Under the pieces are notes generated by a model. The model searched no databases. It was not told the DNA's origin and saw nothing but the letters and a program-made list of their open reading frames with translations. From positions 1 to 49,864 of the forward strand of contig CAJFFD010000003.1 of the NCBI GenBank assembly GCA_904373255.1: a stretch of 49,864 nt of DNA. Direction: 5' to 3'. Both the position numbers and the translations under genes were made by a program. Positions 33,878 through 42,195 of this stretch are shown piece after piece; positions within the stretch are counted from its first letter, which is position 1; each line of letters begins with the position of its first letter. Origin of the DNA: an uncultured Clostridia bacterium. Lineage in GTDB: Bacteria; Bacillota; Clostridia; Christensenellales; Borkfalkiaceae.

Positions 33878-36349
33878 ATGAAAAAGAAATGGCTTTCGCT
33901 CCTGATGTCGCTGCCCATGCTGTTTGCAGTGGGTTGCGGAACGGAAACGACCGGCGGCGAGGAGCCGCCCGTGAACACCGGGCCTGCCATCACGGAGGAC
34001 GGAATCGTCGAAAAACAGTCGTCGCAGGAGCTTGCGTTTGTGACTTCCGATGCCCGCCTGAACAGCTTTATGAATGACTTTTTCGAAAGGCAGGTCGGGG
34101 CGAACGGAAAAAAGGTCGTCGAGCTTGACGTCGGGCAGGGCGGAACCGCGTGGAAGGAGTGGGAAGCGATGTCGCTTATGTGGTTCGACAGCACCGAAAC
34201 GGGCGCGCTGAACCGCGAGAGTATACCCAACGGCTATTCAAAAATTCTTTCCGATCTGCGCGGAACGCCGATCGACCGTTACGGTTACATCTGGTCTACC
34301 GTGGACGAAGAGGACACTCCCGACAGCAACAATTCCTATACGAATTTCGATCAGGGCTGGCCTTTCCCCAGCTTCGAACACTGCGGCGCCGTTTCGCACG
34401 GGTTCGGCAACAACTTCAACACAGCCGATACCGCCACGCAGACGGCATGGGAAGTGGAAAACGGCGCGGGGCGTACGGCGAGCGGCAATCTGCTCGTTTC
34501 CGCCAGAACGGGCGCTACCGAACTGAAAGTTTCGCTCGTGAATATCGACGGCGGATATGCCTTTTTTGCGCCCTTTATGGAAACGGAACTGAAGTATTCG
34601 GGCAACGATGAAAAAGTTCTTGACGATTTGTATATAGAGTGGGCAACTGCCGACGGGGAGACCTATTCGGTCAGTTATTCCGAAGCGGGAACGCAGGAAA
34701 AAGATGTCAACGAGAACGGGCATTATTATTTCAATATGTCCGAAGTTGAAGGCTGGGGCAGAACGAACGATATTTGCAAGACGGGCGGAAGAGATGCGGA
34801 TAAGGAAATTACCGATGTTTCCCTCGTTTTCCGCACGAAAAGCGGAGCCGACCTTGACGGGGTGGAAATCCGTGTGGATTTCCTGCGTTCCGACTACGAC
34901 GACCGCTGCCTGCAAAACAATGCGATCTTCATCAATACCCTCGCGGAATATTACCGTTACACGGGCAACGATGAAGTCCTCGCTGAACTCATCGGCAAGG
35001 CGCGCCGCGCCTATCAGTTCTACCTGACCTATTGCAACGGAACAAACGGGCTGATCGACCAGGAAAATTTTGTCGGACATGACGGAATCCCCATTTCCGG
35101 ACACGGTATTTCGCCGGGATATTTCGATATTCTTGCGTTGCCCTCCACAGATTTCTATTTCAACGTCTATTTCTACAAGGCGACCAAATCGATGGAGTAT
35201 CTTGAACGTATGGCGGAAGCCGCCGGCATCGAAGCGGAAACCGTATCCGTCGGCACTCCCGACCTGAAGTCGTCCGCGGAATACCAGGAAACCGCGCAAA
35301 CGCTTTCCGCCCGGCTGTCGCTGATCGCCGAAAAGGCGACGGAAGAATTCTGGAGCGAAGAGAAGGGGCGTTTTATCGAAGGGACGATCGATTGGGATGC
35401 AACGGGGCATCTGAACGACGATTCCGCCCTGAGCGAGTTGGGAAATCTCGTCGAAAGCGACGAAATCGATTACGGATTCCTTGCCTTCAACCTTGAGGCG
35501 GTCGCCTGCGGCATGGCAAGCGACGAGCAGGCAAAGCTGATCATGGATTGGTGTACGGGCGTGCGCAATGTGGAAGGGGATACGGCTACGTCCGATGCCG
35601 CATTGGTCAAAAACACGATCTACTACTTCGAATGTGCGCCGCGCATCAGCACAAAGAGCAATTCCAACCAATACGCATACGGCGGCTGGGCGAGCAGCCA
35701 GATCGACTTCGGCAGGCAGGTACAGGACGGCGGTTCGGCTATGTGGGTAACTTATTATGACCTCGTTTCCCGCCAGCGCGTTTACGGCGCAGACAGTGCC
35801 TACGAGCGCATTTATGAAATTGTCGATTGGTATGAAGACGTTACGGAAGAATATCTGGAAGATTATCCGGACGACGATAACCCGACCCAATTCTATCGCA
35901 GCTATTATACGCGCAGCATTTCGCTGCAGGGCGGAGGTCAGTCCGGCGGTTTGGGGTTGGACTGCGAGTTTTTGGAAAATGCCATTGTGTATGCGGCGTT
36001 CCCTCAGATCACGCTCGGGTTGAACTCTACGCAATATAAAACGCTGGATCTGGCGCCGTCGTTGCCTTCTTCGCTGCTTTACTACAAGATGGAGAATCTG
36101 GCTTTCCATGGCGTAAAATACGATGTTACCGCCGGAAACGATTTCGTGCGGATGAGCAACGTGCGGGATAATGCCGTCGGTTCGCTTCAGGGCAAGCACG
36201 ACGGTCTGAACGTATGTATCCGCCTGCCCGAGCCGGAAGGAAATTACAGCGTTCTGGTCGACGGATCGGCTACCACCGATTATACCGTTCAGAACGGTGA
36301 AATCGTGCTTACACTGCCGTTCGGCAATTTCTATGTCAAAGTACAATAG
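33878..36349 (+). CDS. Lipoprotein with (alpha/alpha)6-barrel glycosidase-like domain, copy 1
   Basis: 823 residues. Lipobox FAVGC (Cys20). The N-terminal ~300 residues are beta-rich (FDQGWPFPSFEHCG, YAFFAPFMETEL). From about residue 340 a helical toroid begins (NNAIFINTLAEYYRYTG, GLIDQENFVGHDGIP, GHGISPGYFDILALP near 408, FGFL-type FLAFNLEAV), and a small beta domain closes the protein. The plan resembles six-hairpin glycosidases such as GH63/GH78-like enzymes, but I cannot assign a family; Asp and Glu in the GLIDQE and GYFD segments are catalytic candidates. Ribosome site AAAAGGAG. The next gene is a diverged copy 8 nt downstream. Likely acts on glycan at the outer face of the membrane. Confidence 0.8.
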   Translation: MKKKWLSLLMSLPMLFAVGCGTETTGGEEPPVNTGPAITEDGIVEKQSSQELAFVTSDARLNSFMNDFFERQVGANGKKVVELDVGQGGTAWKEWEAMSLMWFDSTETGALNRESIPNGYSKILSDLRGTPIDRYGYIWSTVDEEDTPDSNNSYTNFDQGWPFPSFEHCGAVSHGFGNNFNTADTATQTAWEVENGAGRTASGNLLVSARTGATELKVSLVNIDGGYAFFAPFMETELKYSGNDEKVLDDLYIEWATADGETYSVSYSEAGTQEKDVNENGHYYFNMSEVEGWGRTNDICKTGGRDADKEITDVSLVFRTKSGADLDGVEIRVDFLRSDYDDRCLQNNAIFINTLAEYYRYTGNDEVLAELIGKARRAYQFYLTYCNGTNGLIDQENFVGHDGIPISGHGISPGYFDILALPSTDFYFNVYFYKATKSMEYLERMAEAAGIEAETVSVGTPDLKSSAEYQETAQTLSARLSLIAEKATEEFWSEEKGRFIEGTIDWDATGHLNDDSALSELGNLVESDEIDYGFLAFNLEAVACGMASDEQAKLIMDWCTGVRNVEGDTATSDAALVKNTIYYFECAPRISTKSNSNQYAYGGWASSQIDFGRQVQDGGSAMWVTYYDLVSRQRVYGADSAYERIYEIVDWYEDVTEEYLEDYPDDDNPTQFYRSYYTRSISLQGGGQSGGLGLDCEFLENAIVYAAFPQITLGLNSTQYKTLDLAPSLPSSLLYYKMENLAFHGVKYDVTAGNDFVRMSNVRDNAVGSLQGKHDGLNVCIRLPEPEGNYSVLVDGSATTDYTVQNGEIVLTLPFGNFYVKVQ

Positions 36350-36357
36350 GAGGCAAT

Positions 36358-38901
36358 ATGAATAAGTTCGGAAAAGGTGCCTTTTCCGTTCTGCTGGCGG
36401 CGGCGCTTTTCGCGCTGCCCGCCTGCGGCGGCAAGGAAACTCCCCCCGAAAACCCGCCGGAGGAAAACTATACCCCGATCACTGATTTTTCAGACGGGCA
36501 GATCGATAAGGTTACCGAAAGCACCCTGTATTTCAATTCTCCCAATGCGGAATGGAACGATTTCCTCAACGATTATTTTTCGCGGCACATCGGGTATCCC
36601 ACGAGTAACAAGGTCGTAAATCTCGACGTAGGGGACGGGGGAACAGCCTGGAAAGAATGGGAAACGAAGTCGCTCATGTGGCACAACAGCGTGCAGGGAC
36701 TGAACAGCAACCGCTATCAGTTGGTGCGCGAATGGCTGAACGATACCCCGGTCGACCGTTTCGGCTATGTGTGGAGCAGCCGTGACGACTCGGCTTCCGG
36801 GTATGACAGCAATTCCTACACTTCCTTTGACCAAGGCTGGCCTTTCCCGAGCATGGAGAGCATGGGTGCGCGCGGCTACGGCTGGGGTTCCAATCTGAAC
36901 GTATCGCCTGCATCTTCCGGGTGGGCGACGCGCTGCACCGGGTTCGAAACGAACGGACAGTATTCCGTGCAGAACGGCGGATACCGCCTGACGCCTGACG
37001 AAGACAGCCGCGACGAATTGCGCCTGACTCTCACCGGGGTGGAGCAGGGATACACCTTTTATGCCCCGTTCGTGGAAACCCGCTTCCGCATCCTTGAAAA
37101 CGAAGGCGACGTAATGGGCGATCTTTTCCTCGAGTGGACGACTTCCGACGGGGAAACGCATTCCGTTTCGTATGCAGAAGCCGGAACGCAGGTCAAAGAT
37201 TTCAATGACGACAGCTTCAGCAGCAGCGTGCGGCTGTATTTCTGGATGGCGTCCGTTGACGGCTGGGGCAGTTCAGACAATGTTTACGGCGACACCGCGC
37301 CCGCGGTAACCTCCATGAGCCTCGTTTTCAAGCCTGCCGAAGGAAAACAGCTCAGCGGCATCGGATTTTATATCGACTATTTCCGTACCGATTTCGATAC
37401 CCGCTGCGTGCAGAACAATGCAATTTTTCTCGACAGTATCGCCGAATACTACCGTTATACCGGCGACGACAGCTATCTTGAACAAATGCTGGAAACCTGC
37501 CGCCGCGCTTTTCAGTTCTATCTCACTTATTGCAACGGGGAGGACGGGCTGATCGATCAGGACAACTTTGTGGGGCATGACGGCGTGCCTCTCGCCGGGC
37601 ATGGGATTTCGGCGGGGTATTTCGATATCGTGTCCCTGCCTTCGGAAGATTTCTATTTCAACGTGTATTACTACAAGGCGATCGAATCGATGCTCTATCT
37701 GGAAAGGATGGCAAAAGCTGCGGGGATAACGGGCGGAGAATCCGCCGCTGTTTCCACTCCCGACCTTTCGGGCGAGGAAACATATTCGCAGACGGAAGAG
37801 AGCCTTGCTTCGCTTCTGGGAAAAACCCGTTCCTCCATTCAGACCGTTTTCTGGAACGAGGAAAAGGGGAGATTTGTTGAAGGATACAACGATTGGTCGG
37901 GCGAGCTGAAGCGCTACACGTCCGGAACGGACGAGGCGGAAACGAAAATTGCGGAACTGGCGGCGCGCGGGGATGAATTCGACCTCGGATTTCTGGCGTT
38001 CAACCTCGAAGCGGTCGCTGCCGGCGTTGCGACCGAAAGCCAGGCGGAAGCGATCATCAGTTGGGCGGACGGCTCGCGTACTATCGAAGGCGACGACTCG
38101 GTCGGGGCGGATCTCTATACGTTCGACTGCGCCCCCCGCTTCAACACCGTAAACAACGATTACTGGTATTATTGCGGCGTTGCCACCGACCAGAATTATC
38201 CTTTTACCCAACAGGTACAGAACGGGGGGAGCTGTCTGTGGATTTCCTATTATGATCTGATGGCGCGTTTTAAAACGCTGGGCATGGATAGTTTTACGGA
38301 GAGGCTGGAAGAGATCGCCGCATGGTATTCGGATGTTTCCGACGCTTACGCGTATGCCCTTGAAAACGGCTATACCGACAGCGCGAAGGAGTTTTACCGC
38401 TCGTATTACTACGATCTGGCGAAGTGCAGTTCAAACGCATACGACGTGTTCAATACAACCTATAATGCCCGCGGGATCGTGTTGCAGGGGCAGGTGAACG
38501 GAAAAGACTCGGCGGGCGGCTTGGGTCTGGATGCAGAGTTTTTGGAAAATTCCGTCGTCTGTGCCGCCATACCGGACGCTGTTTTGGGATTGTCCTCCAC
38601 GGAGTACCGCACGCTGACGGTCGAACCTTCCCTCCCGGACGGGTTTGAATGGTTCAAACTGGAAAACCTCGCGTTCTGTTACCGCAAATACGATTGCTGC
38701 GTCGGCAGTAATTTTGTGAGGATTACGAATGTATCAAAACTGCAAAACCGTGACGACGAAGTATGGATTACGGTGCGCTTTGCAAAACCCGATAAGGCTT
38801 TCCGCGTATACGTCGACGGACAGATGACCGATTATACCGATGAAGGAGATACGGTTTCGGTAACGGTTCCTTTCAGGAGCACCTTTATCAAAATAGGGTA
38901 A
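36358..38901 (+). CDS. Lipoprotein with (alpha/alpha)6-barrel glycosidase-like domain, copy 2
   Basis: 847 residues, full-length paralogue of the preceding gene. Lipobox LPAC (Cys23), the same beta-rich front (FDQGWPFPSMESMG), the same toroid motifs (NNAIFLDSIAEYYRYTG near 353, GLIDQDNFVGHDGVP, GHGISAGYFDIVSLP near 414) and the same end (VDGQMTDYT, FRSTFIKIG). Conservation is concentrated in the toroid cleft, as expected for two enzymes with related but different substrates. AGGAGG precedes ATG 36358. It closes the transport/glycan operon before a strong hairpin. Confidence 0.8.
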   Translation: MNKFGKGAFSVLLAAALFALPACGGKETPPENPPEENYTPITDFSDGQIDKVTESTLYFNSPNAEWNDFLNDYFSRHIGYPTSNKVVNLDVGDGGTAWKEWETKSLMWHNSVQGLNSNRYQLVREWLNDTPVDRFGYVWSSRDDSASGYDSNSYTSFDQGWPFPSMESMGARGYGWGSNLNVSPASSGWATRCTGFETNGQYSVQNGGYRLTPDEDSRDELRLTLTGVEQGYTFYAPFVETRFRILENEGDVMGDLFLEWTTSDGETHSVSYAEAGTQVKDFNDDSFSSSVRLYFWMASVDGWGSSDNVYGDTAPAVTSMSLVFKPAEGKQLSGIGFYIDYFRTDFDTRCVQNNAIFLDSIAEYYRYTGDDSYLEQMLETCRRAFQFYLTYCNGEDGLIDQDNFVGHDGVPLAGHGISAGYFDIVSLPSEDFYFNVYYYKAIESMLYLERMAKAAGITGGESAAVSTPDLSGEETYSQTEESLASLLGKTRSSIQTVFWNEEKGRFVEGYNDWSGELKRYTSGTDEAETKIAELAARGDEFDLGFLAFNLEAVAAGVATESQAEAIISWADGSRTIEGDDSVGADLYTFDCAPRFNTVNNDYWYYCGVATDQNYPFTQQVQNGGSCLWISYYDLMARFKTLGMDSFTERLEEIAAWYSDVSDAYAYALENGYTDSAKEFYRSYYYDLAKCSSNAYDVFNTTYNARGIVLQGQVNGKDSAGGLGLDAEFLENSVVCAAIPDAVLGLSSTEYRTLTVEPSLPDGFEWFKLENLAFCYRKYDCCVGSNFVRITNVSKLQNRDDEVWITVRFAKPDKAFRVYVDGQMTDYTDEGDTVSVTVPFRSTFIKIG

Positions 38902-38940
38902 AATCCATGACCGCGCCGCCGCTTCGGCGCCGGCGTGAGA

Positions 38941-38975
38941 GCGCCCCGCAAAACCGGTATGGTTTTGCGGGGCGC
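38941..38975. terminator. Long hairpin terminator at the end of the glycan operon
   Basis: A perfect 15-bp stem (GCGCCCCGCAAAACC and complement) with a 5-nt loop. The T-tract after it is weak, so release efficiency is uncertain. Composition drops sharply to AT-rich just beyond, at about 39.0 kb. Confidence 0.75.
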
Positions 38976-39028
38976 TTGCCGTTTCATCGAAGGGAATGTA
39001 TTATGCGCAAAAGCGCTGATTTTTTGGG

Positions 39029-39410
39029 TCAGGCATAATACGTTCCGTTTACAATTTTTTCTAAATATATTTTTTTTGCGTTTTCGGGTTTGTCTAAATA
39101 AAAATTGCCTGAACAAACCAGCCAAATCATTTTGTCCAATCGATATACCGTAATTTGTTCTTTATCGTTTACGGCGTTTATTTGTTCGACCAAACATTGC
39201 ATTTCTTCAATATAATCGTAAATATTTTTAGCGATTTTACCATAGAGAGCATTCATTGTATCGATGATATGTATCGGTCGTTTCATAATATTTTTCAAGA
39301 TCGTTTTCTTTGATGCCGTGGCTTTTTGCCAGAGCGCTTAAAGTATCTCGCGTCAATTCATAAAATTTTCCTGCCTTATGGCGGTCTATTTGTATTACCT
39401 TTTTTGTCAT
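39029..39410 (-). pseudogene. AT-rich small gene in two overlapping frames
   Basis: On the - strand ATG 39410, behind AAAGGAG, opens 57 residues (MTKKVIQIDRHKAGKF...DLEKYYETTDTYHRYN) that stop at 39237. A second frame overlapping its end starts at 39286 or 39298 and gives KNIYDYIEEMQCLVEQ...MIWLVCSGNFYLDKPE, stopping at 39029. Read as one protein with a single-base shift near 39250 it makes a plausible ~125-residue helical protein; read as two it is a coupled pair of tiny genes. No family recognised. Strongly AT-rich compared with its neighbours, suggesting recent arrival. It lies just downstream of the ADP-ribosylglycohydrolase on the same strand. Confidence 0.5.
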
Positions 39411-39466
39411 TGTCTTTATCTCTCTCCTTTAAGCTGTTTTGGTATGTCAATGCTTGGCAGCGACGG

Positions 39467-40264
39467 TCACGGAAACATCTTTTCAAAGCGTTTGAGCCAT
39501 GTATGGATGGGACGGAAGGCATCGTTGTCAAGATAGCTTTCCGCCTTTTTCCGTAAATCGAATGGTATGCCGAAATACGCCTCCGCGATGCTTCCCGTGA
39601 TGGCGGCTAAAGTGTCGCTGTCGCCGCCGACGCTGACGGCGTTCCGTATCGCGTCCTCAAAGTCTTTCGCCTCGAAAAACGCCTCGAACGCCTGCGGTAC
39701 GGTGTTCTGGCAGGTTTCGTTAAATTCGTAAGTGCCGCGGATCTCGTCCAACGTAAAGCCGATTTTGTAATAATTCTGCTCGATATGGCCGCGGATCTGT
39801 TGTTTGGTTTTGCTCTGCCGCGCAAGGAAAATCGCCATCGCTACGGACTCCGCGCCTTTTAAGCCTTCGGGATGGTCGTGGCTGATCGCGGTGACCGCGC
39901 GGGAGAGAGCTTTTACTTCGTTCATATTCCGCGCCGCGAATCCGACGGCGCTTATGCGCATCGCCGCGCCGTTGCCGAAGCTGTGGTAGGGCTGCGGGTC
40001 GTCGCTGTACATCCAATCGTAAAAACTTCCGCCGTAGCCGCAGTCGGGGTAGGGGCGACCGAGTTCCTGCATACACCCGATTGCGCGGGCGGACAGGTCG
40101 CTGTAATCGCCCTCGCAGTCCAAAATCGCTTTGCCGACGGCGACGGTCATGATGCTGTCGTCGGTCGGAAAGCATGCGTCGGTGAAAAGTTCAAAATCTT
40201 TTGCCCGGTAATTGTCCCATTCAAACCTGCTGCCGGCGATATCGCCGATGATTGCGCCGATCAT
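39467..40264 (-). CDS. ADP-ribosylglycohydrolase family protein (DraG-like)
   Basis: 265 residues. Begins MIGAIIGDIAGSRFEWDN, typical of the family. Binuclear-metal and substrate motifs are complete: TDDS (34-37), GNGAAMR (97-103), HDHPEG (129-134) and GGDSDTLAAITGSIAEA (from 213). These enzymes remove ADP-ribose from protein side chains or related adducts in the cytosol. Its ATG overlaps the end of the Sel1-repeat gene by 4 nt, so the two are translated together. No ADP-ribosyltransferase partner is visible in the window. Confidence 0.92.
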   Translation of the reverse strand: MIGAIIGDIAGSRFEWDNYRAKDFELFTDACFPTDDSIMTVAVGKAILDCEGDYSDLSARAIGCMQELGRPYPDCGYGGSFYDWMYSDDPQPYHSFGNGAAMRISAVGFAARNMNEVKALSRAVTAISHDHPEGLKGAESVAMAIFLARQSKTKQQIRGHIEQNYYKIGFTLDEIRGTYEFNETCQNTVPQAFEAFFEAKDFEDAIRNAVSVGGDSDTLAAITGSIAEAYFGIPFDLRKKAESYLDNDAFRPIHTWLKRFEKMFP

Positions 40265-40911
40265 ATTGTTCCTCCGAGAGTGTTTGCTAGGTCAAGCAGC
40301 CGCCAAAGGGCGAGTTCATTTTTTTGCTTTGCTGCCAACTTATACCACGCTATCGCTATATTGATGTTCGGCTCCACGCCGACGCCCGCTTCGTAGCACA
40401 TGCCGATCTGTGCTTGTGCGCGGTCATTGCCCATACGGGCGGCTGTTTCGTACAGCTGCGCCGCTGTAAACGGATTCTCGGTAAATCCGATACCGTCTTC
40501 ATGCATTTGACCGAGGTATAAAAAGCCGTCGCTGTCTTTGAGCTTTGCCGCTTCCTGAAAGCACCGTTTGGCGCGTTCGGCATTCCTTTTTACGCCTTTT
40601 CCGTCCAGATACAGAGTTCCCAACCGGCACCAGCCTTGGCTGTTTCCCTGTTCGGCACAGTATTGGTAACAGGCGGCGGCCTTTAACTCGTCCTGCAGAA
40701 CGCCTTCGCCGTTTTCGTACAGTACGCCCATAAATAAATAGCCGGCGGTATTGCCGCCCTTTGCCGCATTTTCATACAGGGCAAACGCTTTTTCCGCATC
40801 CGGTTCAATGTCGTCTTTTCCGAATCGGTAGATATTGCCTAAATACAGCATGGCAAAGGTGTCGCCCTGTTCTGCGCGTTTTTTGAGATTTTCGATATCG
40901 TATTTTTCCAT
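40261..40911 (-). CDS. Sel1-type tetratricopeptide repeat protein
   Basis: 216 residues made of about five Sel1-like repeats, each with the pattern AxxLGxxYxxGxGVxxDxxKAxxxYxxAAxxG (for instance YLFMGVLYENGEGV and RLGTLYLDGKGV). No signal peptide, so cytosolic. Sel1 proteins are scaffolds for protein-protein contacts. It is coupled to the ADP-ribosylglycohydrolase by a 4-nt overlap, suggesting a substrate adaptor or regulator role for that enzyme. A GGAGGCG-type ribosome site precedes the ATG. Confidence 0.88.
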   Translation of the reverse strand: MEKYDIENLKKRAEQGDTFAMLYLGNIYRFGKDDIEPDAEKAFALYENAAKGGNTAGYLFMGVLYENGEGVLQDELKAAACYQYCAEQGNSQGWCRLGTLYLDGKGVKRNAERAKRCFQEAAKLKDSDGFLYLGQMHEDGIGFTENPFTAAQLYETAARMGNDRAQAQIGMCYEAGVGVEPNINIAIAWYKLAAKQKNELALWRLLDLANTLGGTI

Positions 40912-40977
40912 CGTGCATCGCCTCCTCTCTGTCTGTATTATAGAGGAGACAATGTACCGATTTTAGGACATGAAAAA

Positions 40978-41477
40978 TCAGCCGAACATTTTCTGTACGG
41001 TCGTTTTCAATTCCTGATACATATCGTAGTCTTCCAACACGGAGAGAGCATCGACGATGCCGCCGTAATACCATGCGATTCTCTCTTTCGGCGCGTTGAA
41101 ACGCTCCCACAGCTTTTCGCCGATTTTTTGAAAATCGTAATACATACTGCGCACGTTAGCAAGTTTGTCCGCACAGCATACGAGCTGCGCCTCAAAGCTC
41201 TCGTTCGGCAGGCGGTCGATTGTCGTCTGTTTGCGTTCCTGCCAGCTCTTCGATTTGTCTTCCGACTCCGCCGCAACGATGCCCGCAACCTCTTTGCCGA
41301 ATTTTTCTTCGATCTCTTTGAGCGTTGCGCCCGCGCAACGACGGTGTCGTCGCAGCCGTTTTCCGCCAAAATGTACATCACTTCCATCGGGTGTACGATG
41401 TAGGGGGTGTCCGTTCCCTTGCGCACCTGATTTCTGTGTTTTACTGCCGCAAATTCGATCGCTTCGTGAATGAGCAT
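40978..41477 (-). pseudogene. Broken HD-domain (p)ppGpp hydrolase-like gene
   Basis: The 5' part encodes MLIHEAIEFAAVKHRNQVRKG, then YIVHPMEVMYILAENGCDDTVVA, the start of a small SpoT/MESH-type HD hydrolase. The rest is in another frame: GATLKEIEEKFGKEV, AESEDKSKSWQERKQTT, CCADKLANVRSM and EKLWERFNAP. Relatives have a segment with the His-Asp metal pair (LLHDTxED) exactly between these parts, and it is missing. So about 30-40 bp including the catalytic HD motif is gone and the frame is lost at about 41330. The remaining protein cannot be an active hydrolase. Confidence 0.8.
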
Positions 41478-41537
41478 AGTTCCGCCTCCGAAAATTTTTT
41501 ATAGCATAATACAGTTCATATCTCGTTTATGGTACAT

Positions 41538-41566
41538 ATTATATGCTAAAATTCGAGGCAAGTCAA
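41538..41566 (-). promoter_or_regulatory. Sigma-A promoter of the HD gene
   Basis: On the - strand TTGACT (41561-41566), 17 nt, TATAAT (41538-41543), about 60 nt upstream of the HD gene start. The promoter is intact although the gene is not. Confidence 0.75.
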
Positions 41567-41576
41567 GGGAGCGGCG

Positions 41577-41786
41577 TCATTCAAAGCAAGGGATATATGC
41601 GGGAGAAATGCCGAGGATGCGGCAGAGATTTGCGGGCGTATCCGGTGCAGGCATTTTATCTCCTCTCAGGTAGCGGAAAATAATCGGCAACGATACTTTC
41701 AATTTTTCCGCGGGTTCTGTTTGGGCGGAACCGCCCGGCTCGAAGGCTTTTGTCAAACGCTCGCGTATTTGTTTGAGAGTTGCCAT
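41577..41786 (-). CDS. Small XRE-family regulator
   Basis: 69 residues, a lone XRE-like helix-turn-helix: LKQIRERLTKAF, then AEKLKVSLPIIFRYLRGDKMPAPDTPANLCRILGIS. Several Pro sit where relatives have Leu or Thr (LPIIFRY, DTPANL), so folding may be weakened and decay is possible. GGAGG lies before the ATG, and an inverted repeat in its leader is a candidate own operator. It is followed at once by the promoter of the broken HD gene. Confidence 0.65.
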   Translation of the reverse strand: MATLKQIRERLTKAFEPGGSAQTEPAEKLKVSLPIIFRYLRGDKMPAPDTPANLCRILGISPAYIPCFE

Positions 41787-41815
41787 ATGTATAAAAACCT
41801 CCAGGCTATACTTTT

Positions 41816-41839
41816 AACCAACGATTCAAAATATTGGTT
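41816..41839 (-). promoter_or_regulatory. Inverted repeat in the XRE leader, possible operator
   Basis: AACCAA-N12-TTGGTT in an AT-rich stretch 30-50 nt upstream of the XRE start codon. Position fits autorepression; no binding family consensus is known to me for it. Confidence 0.35.
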
Positions 41840-41937
41840 GTCGAACGATAAAAATTCTATTGATAATGCGTTCCGTATACATGAAGGAAATGTCGTTTCG
41901 GAAGATTTGAATTGGGAAGTACAAAATTGTAATTAAA

Positions 41938-41965
41938 TCAAAAAACAGCGGTGTATCCGCTGTTT
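41938..41965 (-). terminator. Intrinsic terminator of the collagen-like mini-gene
   Basis: AAACAGCGG (41943-41951), TGTAT loop, CCGCTGTTT (41957-41965); on the - strand the stem is followed by six T. It ends the glycosyltransferase/collagen pair. Confidence 0.85.
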
Positions 41966-42000
41966 GGAAATCTTTTTCCTATGGATTTGATGTTTTTCCC

Positions 42001-42195
42001 TTATGATACCTGCGCTGTTGCGCCCGTTGTGCCGGTCGCGCCCGTCGCGCCCGATTGTCCCGCAGGGCCTTGGGGGCCGGTTGCGCCGCGCGGCCCCATC
42101 GAACCGCGGACGACGGTCACCGATACCGCATTCGCACAGGAATGGCAGCAGTCGCAGCGGCAGAAGCCGCAAAGGTCAGTTTTGTCGATATTCAT
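42001..42195 (-). CDS. Cys-rich collagen-like mini-protein
   Basis: 64 residues. The N-terminal third holds six Cys (CGFCRCDCCHSC, 9-20), a Val-rich link follows, and then eight Gly-X-Y triplets (GPRGATGPQGPAGQ onward) up to a stop at GATAQVS. No C-terminal trimer domain is present. Its ATG overlaps the glycosyltransferase stop by 4 nt, so the two are coupled; collagen-like Thr residues are natural glycosylation targets, as in BclA. It could be complete, or the front part of a larger gene cut by an early stop. The terminator close behind favours a complete short gene. Confidence 0.7.
   Translation of the reverse strand: MNIDKTDLCGFCRCDCCHSCANAVSVTVVRGSMGPRGATGPQGPAGQSGATGATGTTGATAQVS

Noticed and set aside
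41721-41936. 71-codon + strand ORF
   Set aside because: Its first half is antisense to the XRE gene and its second half runs through an AT-rich leader with no ribosome site.
3840-42010. Direct repeats at the two collagen pieces as attL/attR cores
   Set aside because: Only short matches such as GGAAAT were found by eye, which is expected by chance.
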